Below are positions 1 to 7,932 of a stretch of 11,405 nt of DNA, one piece after another (positions within the stretch are counted from its first letter, which is position 1; each line of letters opens with the position of its first letter). Made by a program: the position numbers and the translations under genes. This DNA is from Candidatus Aminicenantota bacterium (lineage in GTDB: Bacteria > Acidobacteriota > Aminicenantia > Aminicenantales > Aminicenantaceae), in the NCBI GenBank assembly GCA_016926925.1, contig JAFGNQ010000484.1, forward strand, positions 1 through 11,405, written 5' to 3'. The notes under the pieces are model-generated. The model was given only the letters and a program-made list of their open reading frames with translations. It did no database searches and was not told where the DNA came from.

Positions 1-1590
1 ATCGACACCCGAATTCAGGTCATAAAAATCATCTCCGGGATAGGCGTGGTGAATGAGGTTTCCGAACTTTTCGCCATAGCTGGTGCTCCCTCTCGGATTG
101 GTGAAAAGCACGACATACCCCGCTCCTGCGAGCAGCTGTTTTTCTATACTGAACCGGCTGCCGTAATTGGCGAAGGGCCCACCGTGAATCTCCAAAATGA
201 GGGGATATTTTTCCGAAGGATCAAAATCCGGAGGTTTCATTATCCAGCCGTGAATTTTCCGGCTGTCTTTTGAGGATTCGTACCAGATTTCCTCTACCTC
301 AGCCAGCTTTTTGTGTCCGAAGATATCTTCGTTGACCGAAGTGATGATTTTTACTTTAGGATTGGTCACGCTCGCCACCGCCAAATCGCTGGCGTGATCG
401 GGGCGCGTGAATGTATAGACAAAATCTCCGTTGGATGCAACAGAATAGGAGCCTCCTCCATAGGCTATTCGGCCATCGCCCAGATTATCGGCAAGTTTGG
501 TTATCTTTCCATCCAATGCGACATGAGCCAATTTTGTATTCCCTTTGTCGGCAAAGGTTATATACAGACCTTTACCATCTTTCACCCATTGAATCTGGCC
601 TACACTCCTGTCTAAATCGGCGGTCACTGCGCGGGAATCCGACCCGTCGCGGTTCATGACATAGAGCATGGTAACCTGGTACCCTAGATACCTGTCGTCA
701 AAACCGGTGTAGGCAATGTATTTTCCATCCGGTGAAATAACCGGCGAATTATCGGGACCTTTGCGTTTGGTGAGCTCGGTCATCTTCCCATCGGCAACTG
801 AAAAATTGTAGATTTCGGAATTCGTCATGTCGAGTTCCCAATCATCCTGTCGGTTAGCGGAGAGAACGATCGATTTGCTGTCAGGGGCCCATTCCAGGCT
901 TCCGCCGAACATCGGGAAAGGATGATGGAAATTTCCTTGCGACAACTGCCGCGGAGTACCGCCATCGGACGGCATAACAAAGAGATGCATATAGCCCATG
1001 CTGACTTGATAGCCCATACCATCAAAACGGTAAATCGCTTTGTCGACGATTTTCGGCGACGGCGCCCAATTGGCTCCCGGAGGCGCAGCCGGCATCTGGG
1101 TAATCGTTCGGGGCATAGTCGGCACAGGAGCCGAAAAAGCGATCCACTTACCGTCCGGCGACCAGGAAATGCCTGTGGGTCCGAACAGAAGATTGGTCAG
1201 GACGACAGTCTGTCCCGTATCCATCCAGCGTTTGAATATTTGTGCCTTTTTCCCCTCTCTGTCGGAAACGTAAATGATCGTACGGCCGTCGGGCGACCAT
1301 CGGGGCGAAGCGTCATGGTAAAGCCCGCTCGTGAGGGGCCTGTTCCCCGTACCGTCGAAGTTGATAGTCCATAGGTTTGAATAGAACATGTCGGTCATGA
1401 TGTCGACAAAATTCCGGACATAGATGATGGTTTTTCCCCCAGGCGAAACTTGAGGGTCGGATACCCATTCGAAGTTGAAATAGTCCTCGGATGTGAAGCC
1501 GTTTTTTTGATTTTGTGCGAATCCGGAAAAATTCGTGACAAAAGCGACCGCACAAAAAATGATGAGAAATTTTTTTAGAGTTTTACCCAT
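1..1590 (-). CDS. Secreted S9-family peptidase (dipeptidyl/acylaminoacyl-peptidase type), 3' end cut by window
   Basis: This is one uninterrupted frame of 530 codons, read by hand on the minus strand, that leaves the window still open. The start is set by ATG at 1590 with GGAGG (1600-1596) five bases upstream. Residues 1-25 form a Sec signal peptide (MGKTLKKF, then a hydrophobic core, then SGFA-Q), so the enzyme should act in the periplasm or outside. Residues 30-430 carry repeated propeller blades of the WSPDGK/SPDGKYIAY type. The alpha/beta-hydrolase domain begins near residue 440, with HGGP at 469-472 (oxyanion-hole region) and TNPRGSTSYGE near 498-508, both typical of S9 oligopeptidases. 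The catalytic Ser, Asp and His lie beyond the left edge, so activity cannot be judged. Family members are usually 650-700 residues, so some 130-170 are missing. Expected role: release of dipeptides or acyl-amino acids from oligopeptides. The exact subfamily is uncertain. Confidence 0.95.
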   Translation of the reverse strand, partial: MGKTLKKFLIIFCAVAFVTNFSGFAQNQKNGFTSEDYFNFEWVSDPQVSPGGKTIIYVRNFVDIMTDMFYSNLWTINFDGTGNRPLTSGLYHDASPRWSPDGRTIIYVSDREGKKAQIFKRWMDTGQTVVLTNLLFGPTGISWSPDGKWIAFSAPVPTMPRTITQMPAAPPGANWAPSPKIVDKAIYRFDGMGYQVSMGYMHLFVMPSDGGTPRQLSQGNFHHPFPMFGGSLEWAPDSKSIVLSANRQDDWELDMTNSEIYNFSVADGKMTELTKRKGPDNSPVISPDGKYIAYTGFDDRYLGYQVTMLYVMNRDGSDSRAVTADLDRSVGQIQWVKDGKGLYITFADKGNTKLAHVALDGKITKLADNLGDGRIAYGGGSYSVASNGDFVYTFTRPDHASDLAVASVTNPKVKIITSVNEDIFGHKKLAEVEEIWYESSKDSRKIHGWIMKPPDFDPSEKYPLILEIHGGPFANYGSRFSIEKQLLAGAGYVVLFTNPRGSTSYGEKFGNLIHHAYPGDDFYDLNSGVD

Positions 1591-1681
1591 AAATACCTCC
1601 ATTTAAAATTTTGAAGAGTGCACTGTTTTTTTTATGCAGCCTCTCTTCAGTTATATCTTACGTTCTATTGCCTATCGGGTT

Positions 1682-1695
1682 TTGATTTTAATCAA
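1682..1695. promoter_or_regulatory. FNR/CRP-family-like palindrome TTGAT-TTTA-ATCAA
   Basis: The 14 bases match the FNR consensus TTGAT-N4-ATCAA at all ten specified positions. The site covers the candidate -10 element of the S9 peptidase promoter, a placement that would favour repression of that gene. It sits about 200 bp from the candidate start of the divergent hydrolase pair, too far for classical activation. No regulator gene is in the window and the site is AT-rich, so this is a sequence match, not shown function. Confidence 0.35.
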
Positions 1696-1714
1696 TTTCT
1701 TTCACGAATGTAAA
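1685..1714 (-). promoter_or_regulatory. Candidate sigma70-type promoter of the S9 peptidase gene
   Basis: On the minus strand TTTACA (1714-1709, 5/6 to TTGACA) and TAAAAT (1690-1685, 5/6 to TATAAT) are separated by 18 bases. Transcription would start near 1678, leaving a leader of about 88 bases before the ATG. Assigned from consensus match only; the region is AT-rich, so chance matches are possible. Confidence 0.4.
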
Positions 1715-1740
1715 GAAATTTAACCCTCCAAACAGGGCCT

Positions 1741-1800
1741 GGAAATAAAGACCGGCCATTCATTCTTTCAACTCTGAAAAAAATGGCCTGTTCTCTATTT
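1741..1800. repeat. Palindromic repeat, copy 1 (divergent intergenic region)
   Basis: Arms GGCCATT (1754-1760) and AATGGCC (1782-1788) form an inverted repeat. Outer pairs GAC/GT(T) extend it, with one C·T mismatch (1753/1789). The left flank AAATAAAGAC and the right arm AAAAATGGCCTGT recur at 5937-5996, while the loops of the two copies are unrelated. Here the element lies between the 5' ends of two divergent genes, so it is not a terminator for either. That points to a dispersed repeat of REP/BIME type rather than a gene-specific terminator. Confidence 0.65.
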
Positions 1801-1855
1801 AAACCAAAGCTTGGTAGATTCGTATTATCTGATTGTAGCATTTCCGTATCTTTTA

Positions 1856-1884
1856 TTGACCCAGTAGGGTTCGTATGGTATATA
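1856..1884 (+). promoter_or_regulatory. Candidate sigma70-type promoter of the serine hydrolase pair
   Basis: TTGACC (1856-1861) and TATATA (1879-1884) are spaced by 17 bases. Transcription would begin near 1891, giving a leader of about 160 bases before the ATG at 2051. The match is fair in the -35 and partial in the -10. No closer promoter of similar quality was seen. Confidence 0.4.
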
Positions 1885-1930
1885 TGCAGAGATTATTATA
1901 CCGATATGAACCGGCTTTAATCGGGGAAAT

Positions 1931-1956
1931 GACATCATGGAGATGTCGCACTTTTT
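1931..1956 (+). promoter_or_regulatory. Small leader hairpin followed by a T-run, possible attenuator
   Basis: GACATC (1931-1936) and GATGTC (1942-1947) form a perfect six-pair stem with a five-base loop, followed four bases later by TTTTT (1952-1956). It falls inside the predicted 5' leader of the hydrolase operon. The stem is short and only half GC, so it may simply be chance; no competing antiterminator fold or leader peptide was found. Confidence 0.2.
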
Positions 1957-2050
1957 AAGCACTCATTCCAACACAATAATTTTACTTATATAGAAATCAA
2001 GGCTCCGTACATCATAGAAATGCCTTAAAATTCCAAATAAAGGAGATAAA

Positions 2051-3964
2051 ATGAAAAAGGCCTGCCGCTATACAATCATTCTTCTTTTCATTCTCTTAAT
2101 TATCCCAGGCTTATTCCAAGGACAGGAGAGTCCCCCGAAAGCAGAGGAAGCTTTCGTGGGGCCTAAAGATCCGGCCGAGATGGGAGCCTTCGTCGATGGG
2201 ATTATGCGAGCCCACATGAAAGCCAACCATATCGCCGGAGCGACCTTCTCTTTCGTCAAAGATGGAGAAATCTTCTTCGCCAAAGGCTACGGGTACGCTG
2301 ATGTGGAAAAGAGAAAGCCTGTAAAGGCAGCCGAGACAATGTTTCGTCCAGGCTCTGTCTCCAAGCTTTTCACCTGGACGGCAGTCATGCAGCTATACGA
2401 ACAGGGGAAACTCGACCTCGATGCAGACGTCAACATATATCTCGAAGATTTCAAGATCCCGGACACATACTCCAAGCCGATCACACTCAAAAACCTAATG
2501 ACACACACTCCCGGTTTCGAAGAAATGATAAAGGATATGGCCGTCCGCGAGCCGGAGAACTTATGGACATTGCAAAAATACATCGCAACAAACATGCCCG
2601 CCCGGATTCTTCCACCCGGAGAGCTCACAGCTTACTCCAACTACGGCACCGGACTTGCCGGTTATATCGTCGAGAAAATTTCCGGGATGCCCTTCGAGGA
2701 GTACATCGAAAAAAACATATTTCAACCTCTGAACATGGGTATCAGCACTTTCCGGCAGCCTCTGCCGCCCAACCTCAAAGACTACATGTCTACGGGATAC
2801 ACATTTAAGAACGGATTGTTCAACGCGGAAATCTTTGAATTGTTAAATGGAATGGCTCCCGCCGGAGGTTTGAGCTCCTGCGCCACGGACATGGCCAATT
2901 TCATGATCGCCCACCTGCAATACGGACAATTCGGTGAAAATAGAATTTTGAAGGAAGACACATCGAAATTGATGCAGACCCTGCTCTTCACCAACCATCC
3001 TAAAGTGAACGGCAATGCCTACGGTTTTTGGGAAGAAAAATTGAACGATCTGCGGACGATCGGGCACGGCGGCGATACCATCTGGTTCCACTCGCTCCTG
3101 GTCCTCATCCCGGAAAAAAACGAAGGATTTTTCGTCTCTTACAATAGCGTCGGCGGAGGCGGATCACCGAGAATGCATCTTATGCAAGCCCTGCTCGATC
3201 GTTATTATCCGGCCGATAAACCTGAACCAAAGCCTCTTTCCGACAATAGAAAACGTCTCGAACAATGCAGCGGAAATTACCGCCCAACCCGTGTCGTCCA
3301 AACCAACTGGGCCAAGCTGATGGCCCTGATGATGAACTCCACCATAAAAGTGACCAAAGAGGGAAATCTGCTCGGAGCCGGCAGGCAATGGGTAGAGGTG
3401 GAACCCTATATATTCCAAGAGATTGCAGGCCAGGACAAGCTCGTTTTCGAGGCTAACGACAAAGGTGAAGTTACCAATATGTTTATTGATTCCGTCCCCT
3501 ACTTTGCCTTCGTCAAGGTCGCCTGGTATGAATCCCCATTATTCTCCTATGCGTTATTGGCCGTATGCGGGATTCTCTTTCTGACGACACTGCGCTGGCC
3601 TTTGGGCGCCATTTTCAGAAAAATCTGCAAGTGCCGGGAAGAGGAAAACGCCGCTCCGCGCATTTTCCGCTGGTTTGCCGGTATATTCAGTATCCTCTAC
3701 CTGGCATTCTTTATCGGAATTTTCATAAGCATCAGCGATGAGATGGCTTTATTGTTCGGTATTCCCGCTCAGGTTAAAATACTCCTTGCATTCCCCCTTG
3801 TATCAGCCTTGCTGACCCTCTTTGCACTCCTCTTCATGATGCTGGCTTGGGCAAAAAAATACTGGAGCTGGTGTGCCCGATTCCACTATACGCTCGTTGT
3901 TTTGGCTTCGATCGCGATGCTCTGGTTTCTCAACTTTTGGAACCTCTTGGGATATAAGCTGTGA
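2051..3964 (+). CDS. Exported serine beta-lactamase-like hydrolase with four-helix membrane tail (copy A)
   Basis: Protein of 637 residues; AGGAG sits six bases before the ATG. It has a Sec-type hydrophobic N-terminus (residues 1-24). The beta-lactamase/penicillin-binding fold (class C, S12 type) spans about 45-385 with all three motifs: S102-V-S-K105 (nucleophile and base), Y195-S-N197 and H339-G-G341. A probable beta-rich linker (about 400-485) follows, then four predicted membrane helices near 497-516, 541-562, 576-600 and 611-633, with basic stretches (RKICK, KKYW) between. The catalytic domain should therefore lie outside the cytoplasmic membrane and be anchored by the tail. The family includes D-aminopeptidases, DD-peptidases and esterases; HGG in place of KTG argues against a true beta-lactamase. 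The substrate cannot be told. The next gene is a paralogue starting 13 bases after the stop, so both are probably co-transcribed. Confidence 0.95.
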   Translation: MKKACRYTIILLFILLIIPGLFQGQESPPKAEEAFVGPKDPAEMGAFVDGIMRAHMKANHIAGATFSFVKDGEIFFAKGYGYADVEKRKPVKAAETMFRPGSVSKLFTWTAVMQLYEQGKLDLDADVNIYLEDFKIPDTYSKPITLKNLMTHTPGFEEMIKDMAVREPENLWTLQKYIATNMPARILPPGELTAYSNYGTGLAGYIVEKISGMPFEEYIEKNIFQPLNMGISTFRQPLPPNLKDYMSTGYTFKNGLFNAEIFELLNGMAPAGGLSSCATDMANFMIAHLQYGQFGENRILKEDTSKLMQTLLFTNHPKVNGNAYGFWEEKLNDLRTIGHGGDTIWFHSLLVLIPEKNEGFFVSYNSVGGGGSPRMHLMQALLDRYYPADKPEPKPLSDNRKRLEQCSGNYRPTRVVQTNWAKLMALMMNSTIKVTKEGNLLGAGRQWVEVEPYIFQEIAGQDKLVFEANDKGEVTNMFIDSVPYFAFVKVAWYESPLFSYALLAVCGILFLTTLRWPLGAIFRKICKCREEENAAPRIFRWFAGIFSILYLAFFIGIFISISDEMALLFGIPAQVKILLAFPLVSALLTLFALLFMMLAWAKKYWSWCARFHYTLVVLASIAMLWFLNFWNLLGYKL

Positions 3965-3977
3965 TTAAGGAGGAATA

Positions 3978-5930
3978 ATGAAAAAGAACATGCAACCATT
4001 TTTCATGATCTTGCTGATTTTGGCCGTTATTCCTTTGTTTTTGAACGGACAGGAAGCCGTCACAAAAGCGGAGGAGACTCAAGACAAGGCAGAAGTTTCT
4101 CAAGAATTTGCGAATCCCGTTGAGGTGGAAGCCTTTCTCGACGGCATCATGTACGCTCATATGAAGGCGAATCACATTGCCGGAGCGACCTTTGCTATGG
4201 TCAAAGATGGTGACATCTTTTTCAAAAAAGGCTATGGATATGCAGATATCGAAAAAAAGATCCCGGTTTCGGCGGATACGACCATGTTCCGTCCCGGATC
4301 CGTCTCAAAGCTCTTTACGTGGACTTCCGTCATGCAGCTCTATGAACAAGGGAAGCTCGACCTCGATGCGGATGTCAACACATACCTCAAAGACTTCAAG
4401 ATACCTGATACGTTTCCGCAGCCCATTACAATGAAGAATCTTTTATCGCATACTCCGGGCTTTGAAGAAGTGGGAGGAATTTGGGCTCACAAAGAGGATG
4501 AACTCATTCCTCTCGGAGAACAACTGAAAAAAAAGCTCCCGGCCCGTGTCTTCCCCCCCGGTGAAGTCGCCGCATATTCCAATTATGGGACAGCCCTTGC
4601 CGGATATATCGTTGAAATCATATCCGGGATGTCTTTTGAGGAATACATCGAGAAAAATATCTACGAGCCGCTGGGAATGGAATACAGCACATTCAGACAG
4701 CCTTTACCGGAACACCTCAAAGAGTACATGTCCGTAGGATATGTGTATAGAAACGGGCTTTATGAAGCCAAGGATTTCGAGTATGTCAATGGAATCGGAC
4801 CTGCAGGATGCATGAGCGGATCGGCCGTGGACATGGCAAAATTCGCCATCGCTCACCTTCAAAGAGGCCGATATAAAGAGCGCCGGATTTTAAAAGAGGA
4901 AACAGCCGAGTTGATGCACAGCCGGCTTTTTGCCCACCATCCGAAAGTATGGGGAAACGCCTACGGTTTCTGGGAACATGACCTGAATCGACTCCGCATC
5001 ATCGAGCATGGAGGAGACACCCTCTGGTTCCACAGCTTTTTCGTTTTGATGCCGGAAAAAAATATCGGATTCTTCATATCATACAACAGCATCGGCGGAG
5101 GCGGTTCCTCCCGGGAACAGCTCCTCGATGCTCTTCTTGACAGGTACTACCCCGTCCCTCATGTTGCGAAGATCGAACCTCCCGCGGATTTCAAAGCGAG
5201 AGCCAAACGCTATACGGGTGCTTATGCAATGACCCGGTCCATCTACACCAAATATACCAAGCTCATGAGGCTCATGATGGCAATCAACATCACAGCCACA
5301 AAAGAAGGGACGCTGATGATCAAGGCTCCTATGGGCATGGATCCCATCCAGATGGTGGAAGTCGAACCCCTCGTATTTCGAGAGGTGGACGGACCGGGCT
5401 TATTCGTCTTCAGGCAGGATGAGCGCGGCCGCATAACACATGGATTCATCGGGCCAATCCCCCATATGGCGCTCGAAAAACTGGCCTGGTATGAGGCTCC
5501 ATCCTTCCACCTTTTCCTGCTCGCATTTTCCCTTTTATTTTTCTTGACTGCATTGCGATGGCCGTTGAGTGCACTCTTCCGCAAGCTCTGCAAAAAACCA
5601 AAAGATGATAAAACAGGTTCAAAGACGGCGCGTTGGGTTTTGGGAATTGCATGTTTGCTCAATATCATCTTTGTGATCGGTCTTGCCGTAACCCATTCGG
5701 GTGGAGGCGAGCAGTTGATTTACGGAGTTCCGCCCGCATTCAAAGTTCTGTTGTACCTGCCGCTGATCGCCCTGGCACTCCTTGTCGTGTCTATAATTTA
5801 TACGATATTGGCTTGGCTGAAGAAATATTGGACCGGCTGTGCGCGCTTGCATTACACACTTATTGTATTGGCCGGCATTCTTTTTGCCTGGTTTTTGAAT
5901 TTCTGGAACCTGATCGGATTCAAGTACTGA
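3978..5930 (+). CDS. Exported serine beta-lactamase-like hydrolase with four-helix membrane tail (copy B, tandem paralogue)
   Basis: Protein of 650 residues with AAGGAGG four bases before the ATG; 13 bases separate it from the stop of its paralogue, which suggests translational coupling in one operon. It has the same order of parts: signal-like N-terminus (1-24), hydrolase domain (about 50-390) with S108-V-S-K111, Y200-S-N202 and H344-G-G346, a linker to about 505, and membrane helices near 510-530, 552-572, 588-613 and 622-643. By hand count about four in five residues match copy A over the segment around the SxxK motif, and the final helices are nearly as similar, while the 395-480 linker and the 165-190 loop differ most. 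All catalytic residues are kept in both copies, so this is a live duplication, perhaps with divided substrate range. The gene ends just before a strong hairpin terminator. Confidence 0.95.
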   Translation: MKKNMQPFFMILLILAVIPLFLNGQEAVTKAEETQDKAEVSQEFANPVEVEAFLDGIMYAHMKANHIAGATFAMVKDGDIFFKKGYGYADIEKKIPVSADTTMFRPGSVSKLFTWTSVMQLYEQGKLDLDADVNTYLKDFKIPDTFPQPITMKNLLSHTPGFEEVGGIWAHKEDELIPLGEQLKKKLPARVFPPGEVAAYSNYGTALAGYIVEIISGMSFEEYIEKNIYEPLGMEYSTFRQPLPEHLKEYMSVGYVYRNGLYEAKDFEYVNGIGPAGCMSGSAVDMAKFAIAHLQRGRYKERRILKEETAELMHSRLFAHHPKVWGNAYGFWEHDLNRLRIIEHGGDTLWFHSFFVLMPEKNIGFFISYNSIGGGGSSREQLLDALLDRYYPVPHVAKIEPPADFKARAKRYTGAYAMTRSIYTKYTKLMRLMMAINITATKEGTLMIKAPMGMDPIQMVEVEPLVFREVDGPGLFVFRQDERGRITHGFIGPIPHMALEKLAWYEAPSFHLFLLAFSLLFFLTALRWPLSALFRKLCKKPKDDKTGSKTARWVLGIACLLNIIFVIGLAVTHSGGGEQLIYGVPPAFKVLLYLPLIALALLVVSIIYTILAWLKKYWTGCARLHYTLIVLAGILFAWFLNFWNLIGFKY

Positions 5931-5936
5931 AGACAT

Positions 5937-5996
5937 AAAAATAAAGACAGGCCATTTTTTCCGTTATCTCAGGGAAAAATGGCCTGTCCCTTTTTC
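5937..5996. repeat. Palindromic repeat, copy 2 (convergent gap)
   Basis: This shares AAATAAAGAC, then GGCCATT, then AAAAATGGCCTGT with the element at 1741-1800, while the loop bases differ. Of the first 20 aligned bases 17 agree. This copy keeps perfect arms, whereas copy 1 has one mismatched pair. The same bases serve as the transcription terminator described separately. Confidence 0.65.
5946..5995. terminator. Bidirectional Rho-independent terminator between convergent operons
   Basis: GACAGGCCATTTTT (5946-5959) pairs perfectly with AAAAATGGCCTGTC (5975-5988). Three further pairs (one U·G and two C·G) extend the stem to 17 with a nine-base loop. CCC plus a T-run (5991-5995) follows on the plus strand, and A-rich bases (5937-5945) give a near-continuous T-run on the minus strand. 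It sits 15 bases after the plus-strand hydrolase stop and about 50 bases past the minus-strand S15 stop, so it can serve both. Confidence 0.85.
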
Positions 5997-6036
5997 TAGG
6001 GGATCGAGGCAGAGTGACGGCATCTGACCTCCCGAT

Positions 6037-7917
6037 TCACTCCGCAACCATTTTTATTGGTAGGACGATATGTGAGGGGTGATTCATGTCTCTTGAAACA
6101 GAGATGGTTGGAATGCCACCGTCTTTAGGGTAGCGGAGAAAGGAATCCTTATCTGCGCCGGCGATAGCAACACGAAGTCTATGGCCCTTTTTTATCAAAA
6201 CCGATGTGGCCCAGAGGTCGAACGTAATTTCCGCGATCTCACCCTTCACTAGAGGCATTGCATCCTCTCGCTTTTCGGATCGGAGAGGACCGAATTTTCT
6301 GTATAGCGGTTTTTCGTCCGTTACCTTTCGCATCACGGCACGAAGCTGCCCCTCCGTTATATATGTCACTCTCCCTTCGGGCGAGACATCTTCCAGATAG
6401 ACGAAAAAAGCACCGTCTTCATGGGTTGACGCCACGTAAAGAGTGACGAGCGGATGACCGGTGATCTCGATGTCGGTCTCCATTGGAGCGCTCGTGTAGG
6501 TGAGAAGTTTTTTATCTTCCTCAGCCCGGTCGGGATAGACCACATCTCCTGCCCCGCCGTTGGTGAACCAACGGTTTCTTCTTCCTGTCGTGGCATCGAA
6601 ATTTATGGTGTAGCGATCCATTCCATCATTATTCTTGGGTGGCTGAGTTTCCAAGCCTCCCCCGGCTGCAAAATACCATTTTTTCAGAGAAAATCCCTCG
6701 GGCGGCCAGACCTCGGTCACGGTCCATCTGCCGGAACCGAGAGTGTAGAATTTGATTTGCTTTTTGATCGAACCCGTACCGTCTTCTTTCAGGAATTTAC
6801 CGAAGAAAGCGATCATTTGAGAAAAACTCTCGGCCTTGGACGGCGCAACAGGCTTGTCTTCAGGGGAAAAAGGATCGGAGTCATGGCTCGCTCCATGATC
6901 CCAGGGCCCTATAACGACGTCCTGAAGGTTGTCAATAGTGGTGAAACGGCCGATCGCTCCGTTGACAGTAGCCGCATCCGTCCATCCCACACGGATGTAC
7001 ATGGCCACTCCGGATTCTTCGATTTCCTTTAGATAATTGCATGGGCTCCTCAGGTTTCCGACATCTCGGATTTCATAAGGCCCGAAGGGATCGTCCCGGT
7101 ATTCGTACTTGAGCGCAGATCCATAAGGAATGGTGTTTTTTTGGTGTTCCCGGATGGCTTCAGACAAGATTTGCCCATCCGCATCGGCATCGACTTTTTT
7201 TACACCTCGCACTTTGCTTTTGAGTTCCTTGCATCTTTCTCCAGTAACACCGCGCAGAGCACAGATGTCATTCATATCCATATTGTGGACGGAGTCCGAC
7301 CAACCCTTCAAAAAACCGAGACAAAGCAGGCCCCCGGGAAACACCAGGTGACCGAAATTATCGAAGTCGTTGAAAAGAGGCGCCACAGCCTTCACTGCAG
7401 GGTGTTTGCTTACGGCCAGCATCTCGGCGGTGTTCCCGGCGTAGGAAACGCCATAGGCGCCTACCCTACCGTTAGACCACGCCTGAGAAATGATCCACTC
7501 TGCGACTTCCCCATAGTCTTTAACTTCTTCCGGCATGAGCTCATAAGGCCTGGTGCCGAAGGAAGCACCGCTTCCCCGTGCATCGACGACAATCAGAGCA
7601 TATCCCGCTTCATTAAACTGTTGGGCTTCATCATAATTTTGATCGCTCTCGAGCGTAGCATTGACGTTTTCCACAGCCCGCCAATATCGCGTAGAACGCA
7701 TGATCGCCGGTATTTTAGCTCCGGGTTCAAGATCCGGGGGCAGCCAGACATCGATAGCGATCTTGACTCCGTCCCGCATCGTGACATAAAGGGCCTGATT
7801 CCGGACAAGACTGGACGGCTCCGATTGCTTCGTCCCGCACGAAACGCAAGAAAAGAGGAATAAGATGAAAATTATTAGAGTGGTTTTAGTGTCAGGATAT
7901 TTGTCGCACTTTGGCAT
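6037..7917 (-). CDS. CocE/NonD-type alpha/beta hydrolase (S15, X-Pro dipeptidyl-peptidase-like), probable lipoprotein
   Basis: Protein of 626 residues; AAGGAG lies seven bases before the ATG at 7917. The N-terminus is basic, then hydrophobic (13-23), then S-C-V-S-C27, giving a lipobox-like site (C27 or C24), so a membrane-anchored lipoprotein is likely. The hydrolase domain spans about 45-345 with G-V-S158-Y-A-G (nucleophile elbow), GWTD314 (acid) and GPWDH341 (base). The C-terminal jelly-roll typical of X-Pro dipeptidyl-peptidases spans about 410-620. Family members cleave X-Pro dipeptides or ester and amide bonds (cocaine esterase, glutaryl acylases); motifs alone do not choose between them. 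It starts 15 bases after the stop of the larger S15 gene, so it is the second gene of a minus-strand operon. The two are only distantly alike. Confidence 0.93.
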   Translation of the reverse strand: MPKCDKYPDTKTTLIIFILFLFSCVSCGTKQSEPSSLVRNQALYVTMRDGVKIAIDVWLPPDLEPGAKIPAIMRSTRYWRAVENVNATLESDQNYDEAQQFNEAGYALIVVDARGSGASFGTRPYELMPEEVKDYGEVAEWIISQAWSNGRVGAYGVSYAGNTAEMLAVSKHPAVKAVAPLFNDFDNFGHLVFPGGLLCLGFLKGWSDSVHNMDMNDICALRGVTGERCKELKSKVRGVKKVDADADGQILSEAIREHQKNTIPYGSALKYEYRDDPFGPYEIRDVGNLRSPCNYLKEIEESGVAMYIRVGWTDAATVNGAIGRFTTIDNLQDVVIGPWDHGASHDSDPFSPEDKPVAPSKAESFSQMIAFFGKFLKEDGTGSIKKQIKFYTLGSGRWTVTEVWPPEGFSLKKWYFAAGGGLETQPPKNNDGMDRYTINFDATTGRRNRWFTNGGAGDVVYPDRAEEDKKLLTYTSAPMETDIEITGHPLVTLYVASTHEDGAFFVYLEDVSPEGRVTYITEGQLRAVMRKVTDEKPLYRKFGPLRSEKREDAMPLVKGEIAEITFDLWATSVLIKKGHRLRVAIAGADKDSFLRYPKDGGIPTISVSRDMNHPSHIVLPIKMVAE

Positions 7918-7932
7918 TTCAGTCTCCTTACT

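Noticed and set aside
1783..1920. 45-codon plus-strand reading frame in the divergent intergenic region
   Set aside because: Its ATG lies inside the right arm of the palindromic repeat, there is no Shine-Dalgarno, and the composition looks non-coding; the candidate promoter of the hydrolase pair sits within it.
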